The notes: generated by a model from the letters alone, not told the origin. DNA of 64,000 nt from Phycicoccus avicenniae (GCF_018139485.1 NZ_JAGSNF010000022.1:43677-107676); one strand, 5' to 3'; numbered from the stretch's first letter, positions 54,896-63,808 are shown. Numbers and translations are program-made.

Positions 54896-55711
54896 GTGGC
54901 CGTGGACCGGGGGAACCTACGCCGGGTCGTCGGGGTGTCCACCGCCGTCGTCGGCGCGCTCCAGGCCGCGACGGTCGTCGTCGCGGTCCGCAGCGGTCGG
55001 CGGGACTACGCCGACGGGGTCTGGGGTCCGGGCCTCGCGGCGGTCGCCGTGACCGGGGCCGTCGTCGGTCGGGGCGACCCGTGGCGCCGCTGGGCGCTCG
55101 CCGCGGCGACGACGGCCTGGGCCACGCGGCTCGAGCGGCTCATGCTGGGCCGCCTGCGCGGCGCGGACGAGGAGGACGAGCGGTACACCGAGTTCCTCGA
55201 GGGCGACCCGACACCGGTCGTCGTCGCCAAGGTCTTCGGCACGCAGGCGCTCGCGCAGATCCTCGTCTCCGCGCCGCTCCAGCTGGCGGCCGCGAGCCCC
55301 CTGCCGCGCGGCCGGCGTCGATGGCTCTTCCCCGTGGGGCTCGGCGTCATGGTCCTCGGTGGCGTCGTCGAGGCCGTGGCCGACCGCCAGAAAGCCGCCT
55401 TCACGGCCGAGAAGCAGCGCGCGAAGGATGCGGGGGAGGAGGCGCCGGAGATCCTCGACTCGGGTCTCTGGGGCTGGTCGAGGCACCCCAACTACTTCGG
55501 CGACTCGCTCGTCTGGGACGGGGCCTGGCTCGCGGCGGCGGCCTCCGCACCCGGCGGCTGGACCGTCCCCGCGCCCATCGCGATGTCCTACTTCCTCGTG
55601 TACGCCACCGGCGCCAAGCGGACGGAGGACCGGATGGAGGAACGGCCCGCCTACCGCGACTACCAGGACCGGGTCGCGTTCTTCCTCCCCCGCCCGCCGC
55701 GCTCGCGCTGA
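54896..55711 (+). CDS. DUF1295 / steroid 5-alpha-reductase-like membrane protein
   Basis: This 271-residue polytopic protein has about six hydrophobic segments. The C-terminal signature GLWGWSRHPNYFGDSLVWDG (residues about 190-210) and EERPAYRDYQDRV are typical of DUF1295 isoprenylcysteine-methyltransferase/reductase-like proteins. The GTG lies three bases after the Mo subunit gene, so they may be co-transcribed. Substrate is probably a membrane lipid, which is inference. Confidence 0.85.
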   Translation: MAVDRGNLRRVVGVSTAVVGALQAATVVVAVRSGRRDYADGVWGPGLAAVAVTGAVVGRGDPWRRWALAAATTAWATRLERLMLGRLRGADEEDERYTEFLEGDPTPVVVAKVFGTQALAQILVSAPLQLAAASPLPRGRRRWLFPVGLGVMVLGGVVEAVADRQKAAFTAEKQRAKDAGEEAPEILDSGLWGWSRHPNYFGDSLVWDGAWLAAAASAPGGWTVPAPIAMSYFLVYATGAKRTEDRMEERPAYRDYQDRVAFFLPRPPRSR

Positions 55712-55723
55712 CGTCCGCCGCCG

Positions 55724-55737
55724 CGTCGAGATCGGGC
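55724..55737. repeat. Partial copy B of the dispersed repeat
   Basis: CGTCGAGATCGGGC is identical to the first 14 bases of the repeats at 51136 and 63809. Here it runs into a perfect 12-bp palindrome (55731-55742, ATCGGGCCCGAT) between convergent genes, so it may also end transcription. Confidence 0.5.
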
Positions 55738-55745
55738 CCGATGGG

Positions 55746-56540
55746 TCAGCGGCGCCAGCCGTCGCGGTGCGGGGGTTCCGGGGACGACTCGGGGTCCTCG
55801 GCGGTGAACGGACGGCTCCCGGGGACCTTGCGGAGCACGTCCTCACCCGTGAGCACCCCGGTCGGCAGCGGGGCCGACGCGCACGCCCGGCGCAGGTCGA
55901 ACAGCCGCAGCGGGGCGGGCGACGCGACGAGGACGACGTTGCCGAACCGCCGCCCCTTGAGCACCTCGTGCAGCCCGACGAGTGCGACGTTCCCGAACGT
56001 CTCCTGCGCCCCCGCGACCACCCGGGCGACCCACCTCAGTCCCCGCTCGTCGGCGAGGTTCGCGAGGAGCAGGCCGTCGGGCCCGAGCACCCGCGCGACG
56101 TCCGCCAGCCACTCCGTGGTCACGAGCGCCCCCGGCACCCGACCGTCGGCGTACGCGTCGAGGACGACGAGGTCGGCGCTGCCGTCGGCGAGCGCCCCGA
56201 CCCCCTCCTCCCCCCGCTGCGGGCGCACCCGGATGCGGTGCCCGCGCGGCAGCGGCAGCTCGCGCCGGACGGCGTCGGTGAGGTCGGCGTCGGGCTCGAG
56301 GACGATCTGCGGCGACCCGGGACGGGTGTGGTGCAGCCACCGGGCGAGCGTCAGCCCGGCGCCGCCGACGTGGGTCGTGCGCAGCCGCCCCTCGGGCGCC
56401 AGGACGTCGACGGCGAGCGCGAGGTGCTGGACGTACTCGAAGGCCAGGACCGTCGGGTCCTCGAGGTCGACCGCCGACTGCGGGTGCCCGTCGAGGACGA
56501 CCGTGACGACCCCGTCCTCGTCCTCGAACCGCGCGCCCAC
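55746..56540 (-). CDS. Spermidine-synthase-like methyltransferase-fold protein
   Basis: This 264-residue protein has the spermidine synthase-like fold. THVGGAGLTLARWLH near residue 71 replaces the usual glycine-rich loop, IVLEPDADL follows, and DLVVLDAYADGRVP near residue 123 aligns with the polyamine synthase gatekeeper loop. The actinobacterial branch often lacks proven polyamine activity. The GTG at 56540 follows TAGTCT by 8 bases, suggesting a leaderless mRNA. It is divergent from a sterol-carrier gene. Confidence 0.83.
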   Translation of the reverse strand: MGARFEDEDGVVTVVLDGHPQSAVDLEDPTVLAFEYVQHLALAVDVLAPEGRLRTTHVGGAGLTLARWLHHTRPGSPQIVLEPDADLTDAVRRELPLPRGHRIRVRPQRGEEGVGALADGSADLVVLDAYADGRVPGALVTTEWLADVARVLGPDGLLLANLADERGLRWVARVVAGAQETFGNVALVGLHEVLKGRRFGNVVLVASPAPLRLFDLRRACASAPLPTGVLTGEDVLRKVPGSRPFTAEDPESSPEPPHRDGWRR

Positions 56541-56578
56541 GCCAGCCGAGACTACGGTGTCCCGGTAGCGTCGGGTCC

Positions 56579-56956
56579 ATGCCGCCCCGCCGTCGAACGA
56601 GCCCCGACCAGGGCCGCGCCGCGCTCGCCGCGTGGCGCGCCGAGGCCGAGGGCATCGACCGCTCCACCCGCGCCACGGCCGTCCGGTTCACCCTCGAGGA
56701 GCTCGGTGAGCGCGCCCCCGGCAACAGCGTCGAGGTCCGCGTCCCGCCGTACGGCGTCGTCCAGTGCGTCGAGGGACCGCGGCACACCCGCGGCACCCCG
56801 CCGAACGTCGTCGAGACCGACGCCGAGACGTGGCTGCTCCTCGTCATCGGCCGTACGACGTGGGCCGACGCGCTCGCGAGCGGGGCGCTGCGGGTCAGCG
56901 GCACCCGGGCCGACCTGTCCGCCCTGCTGCCCCTGACCCGGGGGGACCGGCCGTGA
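56579..56956 (+). CDS. Sterol carrier (SCP-2-like) family protein
   Basis: This 125-residue protein matches the bacterial SCP family: N-terminal RRRTSPDQGRAALAAW and the sheet/cavity part NSVEVRVPPYGVVQCVEGPRHTRGTPPNVVETD. Such proteins may bind hydrophobic ligands. TAGCGT (56566-56571) ends 7 bases before the ATG, so it is probably leaderless. It overlaps the following LLM gene by GTGA, suggesting the pair work together on a lipid-like substrate. Confidence 0.82.
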   Translation: MPPRRRTSPDQGRAALAAWRAEAEGIDRSTRATAVRFTLEELGERAPGNSVEVRVPPYGVVQCVEGPRHTRGTPPNVVETDAETWLLLVIGRTTWADALASGALRVSGTRADLSALLPLTRGDRP

Positions 56957-57819
56957 GCGGGCTGCGGCACGGTGTCGTCCTGCTCACCGACGAGCCGTGG
57001 CGGCAGACGGCGCCGCGCTGGCGGGCCGTCGAGGAGATGGGTTTCGACCACGCGTGGACCTACGACCACCTCGTGTGGGGCGGCCTGCCGGACAGCCCCT
57101 GGCGCTCGGCGATGCCGACGCTCGCGGCCGCAGCCGGCGTCACCGGGCGGATCGGGCTGGGCACGTTCGTGTCGTCGCCGAACCAGAACCACCCGTACAC
57201 CTACGCGCGGGACGTCATCACCCTCGACGACCTCACCGACGGACGGTTCCTCTGCGGCGTCGGGACCGGCGGTGACCTCGACGCCCGGCTCCTCGGGTCC
57301 GACCTCGCCCTGCGGCAGCGGGTCGACCGCTTCCACGAGTTCGTCCCCCTGCTCGACCGGCTGCTCCGCGAGGACCACGTCGACCACGACGGCGACTGGT
57401 TCACGACCCGCGACGCGCGGACCCTGCCCGGACCGGTCCGGCACCGGGTCCCGCTGCTCGTCGCCGCGAACGGCCCGCGGGGACTGCGGCTCGCGGCCGG
57501 GCACGGCGACGGCTGGGTGACCTACGGCGGGAAGGGCGACACGCTCGACGCGTGGTTCGCGCACGTGGCGGGCCTCGTCGAGCGGTTCGACGAGGCGCTC
57601 GACGAGGCCGGCCGGGGCCCGGTCGCCCGCTACCTCTCCCTCGACTCCTCGCCGCGGTTCAGCCTCGGGTCCGCCGGCCTCTACGCCGAGATGACCGGCC
57701 GCGCCGCCGCGCTCGGGTTCACCGACGTCGTGAGCCACTGGCCGCGCGACGAGGGCCCGTACGCGGGCGACCCCGCCGTCCTCGAGGAGGTGGCGGGGTC
57801 GCTGCGGTCGGCCGGGTGA
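56953..57819 (+). CDS. LLM class flavin/F420-dependent oxidoreductase
   Basis: This 288-residue luciferase-like protein starts GLRHGVVLLTDEPW and has MGFDHAWTYDHLVWGGLPD near residue 30, LGTFVSSPNQNHPYTYARDVITLDDLTDGRF near 73 and VGTGGDLDARLLG near 105. The WTYDH motif fits the F420-dependent group. It is co-translated with the sterol-carrier-like gene. The substrate is unknown. Confidence 0.87.
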   Translation: MSGLRHGVVLLTDEPWRQTAPRWRAVEEMGFDHAWTYDHLVWGGLPDSPWRSAMPTLAAAAGVTGRIGLGTFVSSPNQNHPYTYARDVITLDDLTDGRFLCGVGTGGDLDARLLGSDLALRQRVDRFHEFVPLLDRLLREDHVDHDGDWFTTRDARTLPGPVRHRVPLLVAANGPRGLRLAAGHGDGWVTYGGKGDTLDAWFAHVAGLVERFDEALDEAGRGPVARYLSLDSSPRFSLGSAGLYAEMTGRAAALGFTDVVSHWPRDEGPYAGDPAVLEEVAGSLRSAG

Positions 57820-57835
57820 CCGACGGGGAGGGGAG

Positions 57836-58636
57836 TCAGCCGAGGGCGAGGACGACGATCGGCTCCGTCGTCGGCGCGTCGGACCCACCGGCGGGCTCGA
57901 CGGTGACACCGACGGCCGCCGCGCGGGAGAGGTCGCCCTCGAGGACCGACTGGCCGCGCCCGTCGTCGGGCTCGATGAACCCGGCCGAGCGGGCGACCTC
58001 GTCGGTGCCGACGTACCAGAGCTGGTAGGTCATCCCGTCGGGTGCCGGGGGGACACCCGTCATCGAGATGGCGGAGCGGCCCAGCTCGCGGCTGTACGTC
58101 AGCTCGGCGGACAGCTCGCCGCGGCTGCTCGTGACGGTCGAGCTGTCCGGTGCCTGCTGCACCTCCTGGACGGCCGTCAGCTCGGGCTCCTGCGAGGTCC
58201 ACGCGTCGACGCCGACCCCGCCGACGGCGAGCACCGCGGCGGCCGCGGCGGCGGCGATCCACGTGGTGCGGCGGCGGAAGAGCGGCACGACCTTCGCGTG
58301 CCGGGCGACTGCGGCGCCCTCGCCCGCCACGGGCTCGGGCTCGTCGTGGGTGGGGGCGGTGGACGCGTCGCCGCCGACCGGCTGCGCGGCGTCGTCGACG
58401 ACGAGCGGCGGCAGCGGACGGACCTGCCCGATGCCGGCCAGCACCGCGGTCCGCAGCGACGCGGGCGGGGCCGCCTCGGTCAGCGCGGCGAGAGCGTGCG
58501 CTGCCTCGGTGAGCTCGTGGACGTCCGACTGGCACGCACTGCACAGCGACAGGTGCTGCTCGAACGCCGACCGCTCGTCGGTGTCGAGGGCGTCGACCGC
58601 GTACGCACCGCTGAGGTGGTGAAGGTCGGGGCTCAT
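57836..58636 (-). CDS. rskA: Anti-sigma-K factor RskA
   Basis: This 266-residue membrane protein has an N-terminal anti-sigma domain with the zinc-type motif H-x3-C-x2-C (HLSLCSAC near residues 28-35). One membrane helix follows near residue 120-142, then an extracytoplasmic RskA domain ending in GMTYQLWYVGTDEVARSAGFI and VTVEPAGGSDAPTTEPIVVLALG. It holds SigK inactive until regulated proteolysis. The ATG overlaps the sigK stop by ATGA, so the two are co-translated. Confidence 0.93.
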   Translation of the reverse strand: MSPDLHHLSGAYAVDALDTDERSAFEQHLSLCSACQSDVHELTEAAHALAALTEAAPPASLRTAVLAGIGQVRPLPPLVVDDAAQPVGGDASTAPTHDEPEPVAGEGAAVARHAKVVPLFRRRTTWIAAAAAAAVLAVGGVGVDAWTSQEPELTAVQEVQQAPDSSTVTSSRGELSAELTYSRELGRSAISMTGVPPAPDGMTYQLWYVGTDEVARSAGFIEPDDGRGQSVLEGDLSRAAAVGVTVEPAGGSDAPTTEPIVVLALG

Positions 58637-59247
58637 GCCGTTACTCCCAACGTGTCCCGGAGACGGATGAGTCCGTCCCGGATCCTGGTCTTCGCTGTTC
58701 CGAGGGGCAGGTCGAGCAGCCGGGCGACCTCGGTGTGGGTGTATCCCCCGAGGTAGGCGAGCTCGACGGCGCTGCGCTGCGCCTCGGTGAGGGTGTCGAG
58801 GGCCTTGCGGACCCTCGCGGCCTCGATGGAGGTGTGTGCGGCCTCGGCGGTGGCGTCGAAGTCGACCTCCTGGGTCGCGCTCGCGTGGGCGTCGTCGCGT
58901 CGGCGCGACGCCTCGCTGGAGCGGACCCGGTCGACGGCCGCACGGTGGGCGATGGTCATGAGCCACGAGAGCGCGGTGCCCCGTCCGGCGTCGAACCGGG
59001 CGCTGGTCCGCCAGACGTCGAGGTACACCTCCTGGGTGACCTCCTCGGACATGGCGGGGTCGCGCACGATCCGCAGGACGAGGCCGTAGACGCGGCGAGA
59101 GGTCGCGTCGTAGAGGCCGGCGAAGGCCTCCTCGTCCCCCCGGGCCGACCGACGGAGCAGGTCCGTCAGGTCGGGTCCGCGGGCAGCCGCCCCCTCGGAG
59201 TCCGTCACGGGCGGGTCCGAGGAGGCGGCTGTCATGCGGTCCATCAT
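58633..59247 (-). CDS. sigK: ECF RNA polymerase sigma factor SigK
   Basis: This 204-residue ECF sigma factor has sigma2 at about residues 38-105 (LYDATSRRVYGLVLRIVRD) and sigma4 at about 145-195 (LTEAQRSAVELAYLGGYTHTEVARLLDLPLGTAKTRIRDGL). Starts at 59247, 59244 and 59235 are all possible. It follows the fasciclin gene by ten bases. SigK/RskA in mycobacteria control the fasciclin proteins MPT70/MPT83; linkage here matches. Confidence 0.94.
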   Translation of the reverse strand: MMDRMTAASSDPPVTDSEGAAARGPDLTDLLRRSARGDEEAFAGLYDATSRRVYGLVLRIVRDPAMSEEVTQEVYLDVWRTSARFDAGRGTALSWLMTIAHRAAVDRVRSSEASRRRDDAHASATQEVDFDATAEAAHTSIEAARVRKALDTLTEAQRSAVELAYLGGYTHTEVARLLDLPLGTAKTRIRDGLIRLRDTLGVTA

Positions 59248-59257
59248 GGCTGACGGA

Positions 59258-59902
59258 TCAGCTCTCGGGGACGAGAACCTGGTCGATGATGTAGACCGTG
59301 GCGTTCGCGGTCTGCACGTTGCCGCAGACGACGTTGGCCATGCCCGGGTCGACGGTGAAGTCCTCGCCGGAGCCCTCGACGGTGATCGTCGTGCCGTTGA
59401 GCGTCTCGTGCTCGCCGGCCAGCTCGTCCGGAGCCAGGCGGCCCTCGACGACGTGGTTGGTGAGCACCGTGGTGAGCAGACCCTCCGGGTCGGCCATCGC
59501 GGCGTCCAGGGTCTCCTGGCCGAGCGCCTCGAAGGCGTCGTTCGTCGGGGCGAAGACGGTGATGTCCTCGGCCGAGTTCAGGGTGTCGCCGAGGCCGGCC
59601 TCGCCGACCGCGGTGACGAGGGTCTCGAGGACCGGGTTGTTCGACGCGGCGGTGGCGACCGGGTCCTGGGCCATGCCGTCGAACGAGCCGGCGCCGTCGG
59701 CCGGGACCGCGTCGCAGGCGGCGCCGAACGGACCGTCCATCGCCATGTCGTCCTCCGAGGGGCTCTCGGACGGGGCGGCGGAGGTGGCGGGGGCGGTGCT
59801 CTCGGCGCCGGCGTCGGTGCTGTCGGCGTCCGAGCCGCAGGCGGCGAGGGTCAGGGGGAGGGCGAGCGCCATGGCGGCGACCGTCATACGGGAGGTGCGC
59901 AT
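59258..59902 (-). CDS. Fasciclin-domain lipoprotein (MPT70/MPT83-like)
   Basis: This 214-residue lipoprotein has lipobox LAAC (Cys22), an Ala/Ser/Glu linker, then one FAS1 domain from about residue 78. The H-box-like segments are ITVFAPTNDAFEAL near 114 and a C-terminal TANATVYIIDQVLVP. MPT83 is the close model: a surface lipoprotein of the SigK regulon. A SigK-type promoter lies 44 bases upstream, and the ATG has AAGGAGA. Confidence 0.93.
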   Translation of the reverse strand: MRTSRMTVAAMALALPLTLAACGSDADSTDAGAESTAPATSAAPSESPSEDDMAMDGPFGAACDAVPADGAGSFDGMAQDPVATAASNNPVLETLVTAVGEAGLGDTLNSAEDITVFAPTNDAFEALGQETLDAAMADPEGLLTTVLTNHVVEGRLAPDELAGEHETLNGTTITVEGSGEDFTVDPGMANVVCGNVQTANATVYIIDQVLVPES

Positions 59903-59945
59903 CGGAGGTCTCCTTGCGGGTGGGGTTCTGCTTCGTACACGTGTG

Positions 59946-59973
59946 GTTCGGCCTCCCGAGGGCGGTGGATTGG
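59946..59973 (-). promoter_or_regulatory. SigK-type promoter of the fasciclin-sigK-rskA operon
   Basis: On the minus strand CCAATC (59968-59973), a 16-base spacer and CCGAAC (59946-59951) match the SigK pattern known from mycobacteria (CCATCC then CCGAAT/C). The leader would be about 35-40 bases. The remaining 59903-60101 shows nothing else. Confidence 0.65.
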
Positions 59974-60101
59974 CCCCCGGGAGGAAATCTTCGTGACGGA
60001 GGTCACGATCCGGTCACGCTGCGGCACAACGGAGCCGGGACGAACGACGACGCCCCCGCCGCGGGTGCGGCGAGGGCGTCGGACCGGGGTGCGACCGGGG
60101 C

Positions 60102-61682
60102 TCAGGCGACGGTCATGACGACCGAGTGCCAGCCCGTCGCTCCCTCGGGGAAGGGCTCCTGGCGCTGCTCGGTCTGGGTCTGCCCGTCCTCGTCGGTGGC
60201 GCGCACCTCGAGGGTGTGCCGGCCGGGCTCGGCGTCCCAGCGGTAGAACCACTGGCGCCAGTAGTCGATGTTCGCCTCCGGCCCGAGCTCGGCCTCGCGC
60301 CACTCGCCCTCGTCGACGCGGACCTCGACCTTGGCGATGCCGCGCTGCTGGGCCCAGGCGACCCCGCCGATCGTCACCTCGCCGGCGTCGACCGTCGACA
60401 GCGGCTTCGGGGTGTCGATCCGGGACTGCGTGTAGATGGGCGCGTCGATGGCCCAGTCGCGCTCGGTCCAGTACGCCTGCTCGGCGTCGTACGTCGTCGC
60501 CGTCATCTGCGTGAGCCACTTCGTGGCCCCGACGAAGCCGTAGAGGCCGGGGGTGACGAGCCGGGCCGGGAAGCCGTGCACGGGGGGCAGCGGCTCGCCG
60601 TTCATCCCGACGGCGACGAGGGCGTCGCGGTCGTCCATGAGCGCCTGGAGCGGGGTCGAGATCGTCATCCCGTCGGTCGACCGGCTGAAGATCTGGTCGA
60701 CGCCGCCGCGGACGCCGGCGCGCTCGAGCAGCTCGCGGACCGGGACCCCCAGCCAGCGGGCCGCCCCGACGTACGGGCCGCCGACCGGGTTGGACACGCA
60801 CGTCATCGTGATGTCCTTCTCGATCATCGGCAGCTCGAGGAGCTCGGCGTAGCTGAGCTCGAAGGGGTTGTCGACGTCGCCGTCGACCGTCAGCGACCAG
60901 GACCCCGCGTCGACCCGGGGGATGACGAGGGCGGTGTCGATCCGGTAGAAGGCGTCGTTCGGGGTCCGAAAGGAGGTGATGCCGCGCACCATCTCCTCCA
61001 GGCCCTGCGGGAGGGGCTCGAGCGTGTTCGTCGGCGACGGCAGCACGATGTCGGAGGGAGCGCCCCGGCGGGCGACGGTCTGGCCGAGCCCGCCACCGGT
61101 GGCGGCGACGGCTCCGAGGCCCGCGGCGGCCGCGATGACGGTGCGCCGTCCGCTCCGGCCGTCCTGGTGGGCGGTGCGGTCCGGCCCGGCGCCCGCGGCG
61201 GGGTCGGCGTCGGCCGCCCCGGCCCGGTCGAGGAGGCCGAGGAAGTACTGGGCGGCGAGCACCCCGACGACGGCCGTCACGAGGCCCGGGATGACGTCGA
61301 CCGGCTGGCTCGTGGGCCGGAAGGCCGCGGCCGCGAGGGCGAGGAGGGCGAGCGCCCCGAGCAGTCCGAGCCCGAGCGAGCGGCGGCTGCGGGCGACGAG
61401 CCCGACGGCCGCGGCGAGCACGAGGGTCACAACCGTCACCGAGGCGACGAGGATGGGCTTGTCGGCGGTGCCGAAGGTCGAGACGGCCCACTCCTTGACG
61501 GGCGTGGGGGTGGCGTCGATGACCGTCGAGCCGACCGCGAGCACCGGAGAACTCTCGGGGGAGACGAAGCCGGCGACGAGGTGGCCGAGGCCGGCCCCGG
61601 CAGCGGCCGCGAGCAGCGTACCGGCCGCGTACCAGGGGCGGCGCGGACGCCGGGTGGCGCTGGGCTGAGTGGTCGTGGTCAT
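60102..61682 (-). CDS. Membrane molybdopterin oxidoreductase (sulfite oxidase fold)
   Basis: This 526-residue protein has about five N-terminal helices (to residue 165), then a sulfite-oxidase-type Mo domain with the presumed Mo ligand Cys295 (ITMTCVSNP) and GGPYVGAARWLGVPVRELL, and a C-terminal Mo-co dimerisation domain ending QRQEPFPEGATGWHSVV. RR before helices in the middle could be a Tat-like remnant (GRRTVIAAAAGLGA). The Mo domain should face outside. The ATG at 61682 follows CCGAAC by 7 bases, so SigK may drive it leaderless. Substrate may be oxidised sulfur or protein methionine. Confidence 0.88.
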   Translation of the reverse strand: MTTTTQPSATRRPRRPWYAAGTLLAAAAGAGLGHLVAGFVSPESSPVLAVGSTVIDATPTPVKEWAVSTFGTADKPILVASVTVVTLVLAAAVGLVARSRRSLGLGLLGALALLALAAAAFRPTSQPVDVIPGLVTAVVGVLAAQYFLGLLDRAGAADADPAAGAGPDRTAHQDGRSGRRTVIAAAAGLGAVAATGGGLGQTVARRGAPSDIVLPSPTNTLEPLPQGLEEMVRGITSFRTPNDAFYRIDTALVIPRVDAGSWSLTVDGDVDNPFELSYAELLELPMIEKDITMTCVSNPVGGPYVGAARWLGVPVRELLERAGVRGGVDQIFSRSTDGMTISTPLQALMDDRDALVAVGMNGEPLPPVHGFPARLVTPGLYGFVGATKWLTQMTATTYDAEQAYWTERDWAIDAPIYTQSRIDTPKPLSTVDAGEVTIGGVAWAQQRGIAKVEVRVDEGEWREAELGPEANIDYWRQWFYRWDAEPGRHTLEVRATDEDGQTQTEQRQEPFPEGATGWHSVVMTVA

Positions 61683-61689
61683 GACCGTC

Positions 61690-61717
61690 GTTCGGAACGA
61701 GGGGCCGGGACGGATGG
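61690..61717 (-). promoter_or_regulatory. SigK-type promoter of the Mo-oxidoreductase gene
   Basis: On the minus strand CCATCC (61712-61717), a 16-base spacer and CCGAAC (61690-61695) match the SigK consensus closely. The -10 ends 7 bases before the ATG at 61682, predicting a leaderless mRNA. Confidence 0.7.
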
Positions 61718-61830
61718 TGCCGCCCCGGCGGGGACGGGGCGTGCTCGACGGGGTGGGCCACCGGTCACGGACCCATCCTCCCGCGGGCTCCCGGCGGGAG
61801 GTGCGGCGGTGGTCGCCTACCGTAAGGACC

Positions 61831-62073
61831 GTGTCGTCCGCCCGCCGCCCGCGCTTCCTGCCGTTCATCGTCACCGGTGCCGTCATCGGGTTCCTCGTCG
61901 GTGCCCTGCTCGCCTCCGGTGGCTGGTTCGCCGAGCCGGAGCCGTCGACCCTCCAGGGCACCTACGGACCCAGCGCGGCGGTCGGCTACCTCGGGCTCAT
62001 CGGGGCCGGCCTCTTCGCGCTGCTCGCGGCGCTCGTGGCCCTCGCGGTCGACTGGTGGTCCCGTCGGTCCTGA
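61831..62073 (+). CDS. Small membrane protein of unknown function
   Basis: This 80-residue protein has two hydrophobic helices (about residues 10-28 and 50-74) with a short loop containing FAEPEPSTLQGTYGPS. I do not recognise a family. The GTG at 61831 follows TACCGT (61818-61823) by 7 bases, supporting it as a real leaderless gene. purF starts 26 bases after its stop. Confidence 0.72.
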   Translation: MSSARRPRFLPFIVTGAVIGFLVGALLASGGWFAEPEPSTLQGTYGPSAAVGYLGLIGAGLFALLAALVALAVDWWSRRS

Positions 62074-62099
62074 CCGCCGCGCTGTGTGAGAATCGGGGC

Positions 62100-63716
62100 G
62101 TGCCACGCGGAGACGGACGCCTCAGCCACGACCTCGTCCCCGGCGAGAAGAGCCCCCAGGACGCCTGCGGGGTGTTCGGGGTCTGGGCTCCCGGCGAGGA
62201 CGTCGCCAAGCTCACCTACTACGGGCTCTACGCCCTCCAGCACCGCGGGCAGGAGTCGGCCGGCATCGCGACCTCCGATGGCAAGCGGCTCCTCGTCTAC
62301 AAGGACATGGGCCTGGTGTCGCAGGTGTTCGACGAGCGCTCCCTGGCCTCGCTGCGGGGGCACCTCGCGGTCGGTCACTGTCGGTACTCCACGACCGGCG
62401 GCTCGACGTGGGAGAACGCCCAGCCGACCCTCGACGGGCACTCCGGCTCCACCGTCGCGCTCGCGCACAACGGCAACCTCATCAACTCCGCGGAGCTGCG
62501 CGACGTCCTCGCCGGGCGCCGGGTCGACGGCGCCCGTGGAGAGATGGCGCGCGGCAACACGACGGACACGGCCATCGTCACCGGGCTGCTCACCGAGGAC
62601 CCGGACCGGACGGTCGAGACGGCGGCCCTCGAGGTGCTGCCGCTGCTGCGGGGGGCGTTCTGCTTCGTCTTCATGGACGAGCACACCCTGTACGCCGCCC
62701 GGGACCCCCAGGGCATCCGCCCGCTCGTCATCGGCCGGCTCGAGCGCGGCTGGGTCGTCGCCTCCGAGACCGCCGCCCTCGACATCGTCGGTGCCTCCTT
62801 CGTCCGCGAGGTCGAGCCGGGCGAGCTCATCGCCGTCGACGAGGACGGGCTGCGCTCCCAGCGGTTCGCGCAGCCGCAGCCGAAGGGCTGCGTCTTCGAG
62901 TACGTCTACCTCGCGCGGCCGGACACGACGATCTCCGGGAGGGTCGTCCACGAGGCCCGTGTGGAGATGGGTCGCGCGCTGGCCCGCGAGCACCCGGTCG
63001 ACGCCGACCTCGTCATGCCGGTGCCGGAGTCCGGGACGCCCGCGGCCATCGGGTACGCGCAGGAGTCCGGTATCGCCTACGGCCAGGGCCTGGTGAAGAA
63101 CTCCTACGTGGGACGCACCTTCATCGCCCCGTCGCAGACGATCCGCCAGCTCGGCATCCGACTCAAGCTCAACCCGCTGCGCGACGTCATCCGCGGTCGG
63201 CGGCTCGTCGTCGTCGACGACTCGATCGTCCGCGGCAACACCCAGCGCGCCCTCGTGCGGATGCTCCGCGAGGCGGGCGCGGCCGAGGTCCACGTGCGGA
63301 TCTCCTCGCCGCCGGTGCGCTGGCCGTGCTTCTACGGCATCGACTTCGCGACCCGGGCCGAGCTCATCGCCACCGGGCTCGGCGTCGACGAGGTGTGCAA
63401 CTCGATCGGTGCGGACAGCCTCGGGTACATCTCCGAGGACGGGATGGTCGAGGCCTCCGGGCAGCCGCGTGACCGGCTGTGCACGGCCTGCTTCAGCGGC
63501 GTCTACCCGGTCGCCCTGCCCGAGGACGGGCGGGTCGGCAAGGGCGTCCTCGAGCTGGAGCTGCCGATCGAGACCGGCGACGGGCCCGAGGGCCGGGTCG
63601 TCGGCGAGCGGCACCCGCAGCGACAGGGAACGCTCGTCGACCGCCCCTTCACCGACGTCGACGGGGTGTCGACCGGTGCCGGCGGCGGCGCCTCCGAGGC
63701 GATCCTGCGCCCCTGA
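62100..63716 (+). CDS. purF: Amidophosphoribosyltransferase
   Basis: PurF makes phosphoribosylamine from PRPP and glutamine, the first committed step of purine synthesis. After a 22-residue propeptide the nucleophile is Cys23 (CGVFGVWAP). The PRPP loop is RLVVVDDSIVRGNT near residue 365. Cysteines in KGCVFEY, WPCFYGID and RLCTACFSG match the [4Fe-4S] ligands of Bacillus-type PurF. GAGAAT (62088-62093) ends 6 bases before the GTG, which suggests a leaderless mRNA. purM, its usual neighbour, is not seen before the IS element. Confidence 0.95.
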   Translation: MPRGDGRLSHDLVPGEKSPQDACGVFGVWAPGEDVAKLTYYGLYALQHRGQESAGIATSDGKRLLVYKDMGLVSQVFDERSLASLRGHLAVGHCRYSTTGGSTWENAQPTLDGHSGSTVALAHNGNLINSAELRDVLAGRRVDGARGEMARGNTTDTAIVTGLLTEDPDRTVETAALEVLPLLRGAFCFVFMDEHTLYAARDPQGIRPLVIGRLERGWVVASETAALDIVGASFVREVEPGELIAVDEDGLRSQRFAQPQPKGCVFEYVYLARPDTTISGRVVHEARVEMGRALAREHPVDADLVMPVPESGTPAAIGYAQESGIAYGQGLVKNSYVGRTFIAPSQTIRQLGIRLKLNPLRDVIRGRRLVVVDDSIVRGNTQRALVRMLREAGAAEVHVRISSPPVRWPCFYGIDFATRAELIATGLGVDEVCNSIGADSLGYISEDGMVEASGQPRDRLCTACFSGVYPVALPEDGRVGKGVLELELPIETGDGPEGRVVGERHPQRQGTLVDRPFTDVDGVSTGAGGGASEAILRP

Positions 63717-63808
63717 CCTCCGGCCGTCCTCGCGCCCGTCACCCTGACGCCCGTCAGCAAGAGCATCGGGCCGGCAGGCGCCGTCGCCCACACGGCCGCC
63801 CTCGTTCC

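Noticed and set aside
60126..62099. A plus-strand frame running from 60126 into purF, suggesting an N-terminal extension
   Set aside because: The extension is antisense to the Mo-oxidoreductase and shows no conserved residues; the purF start at 62100 has a -10 and the correct short propeptide.
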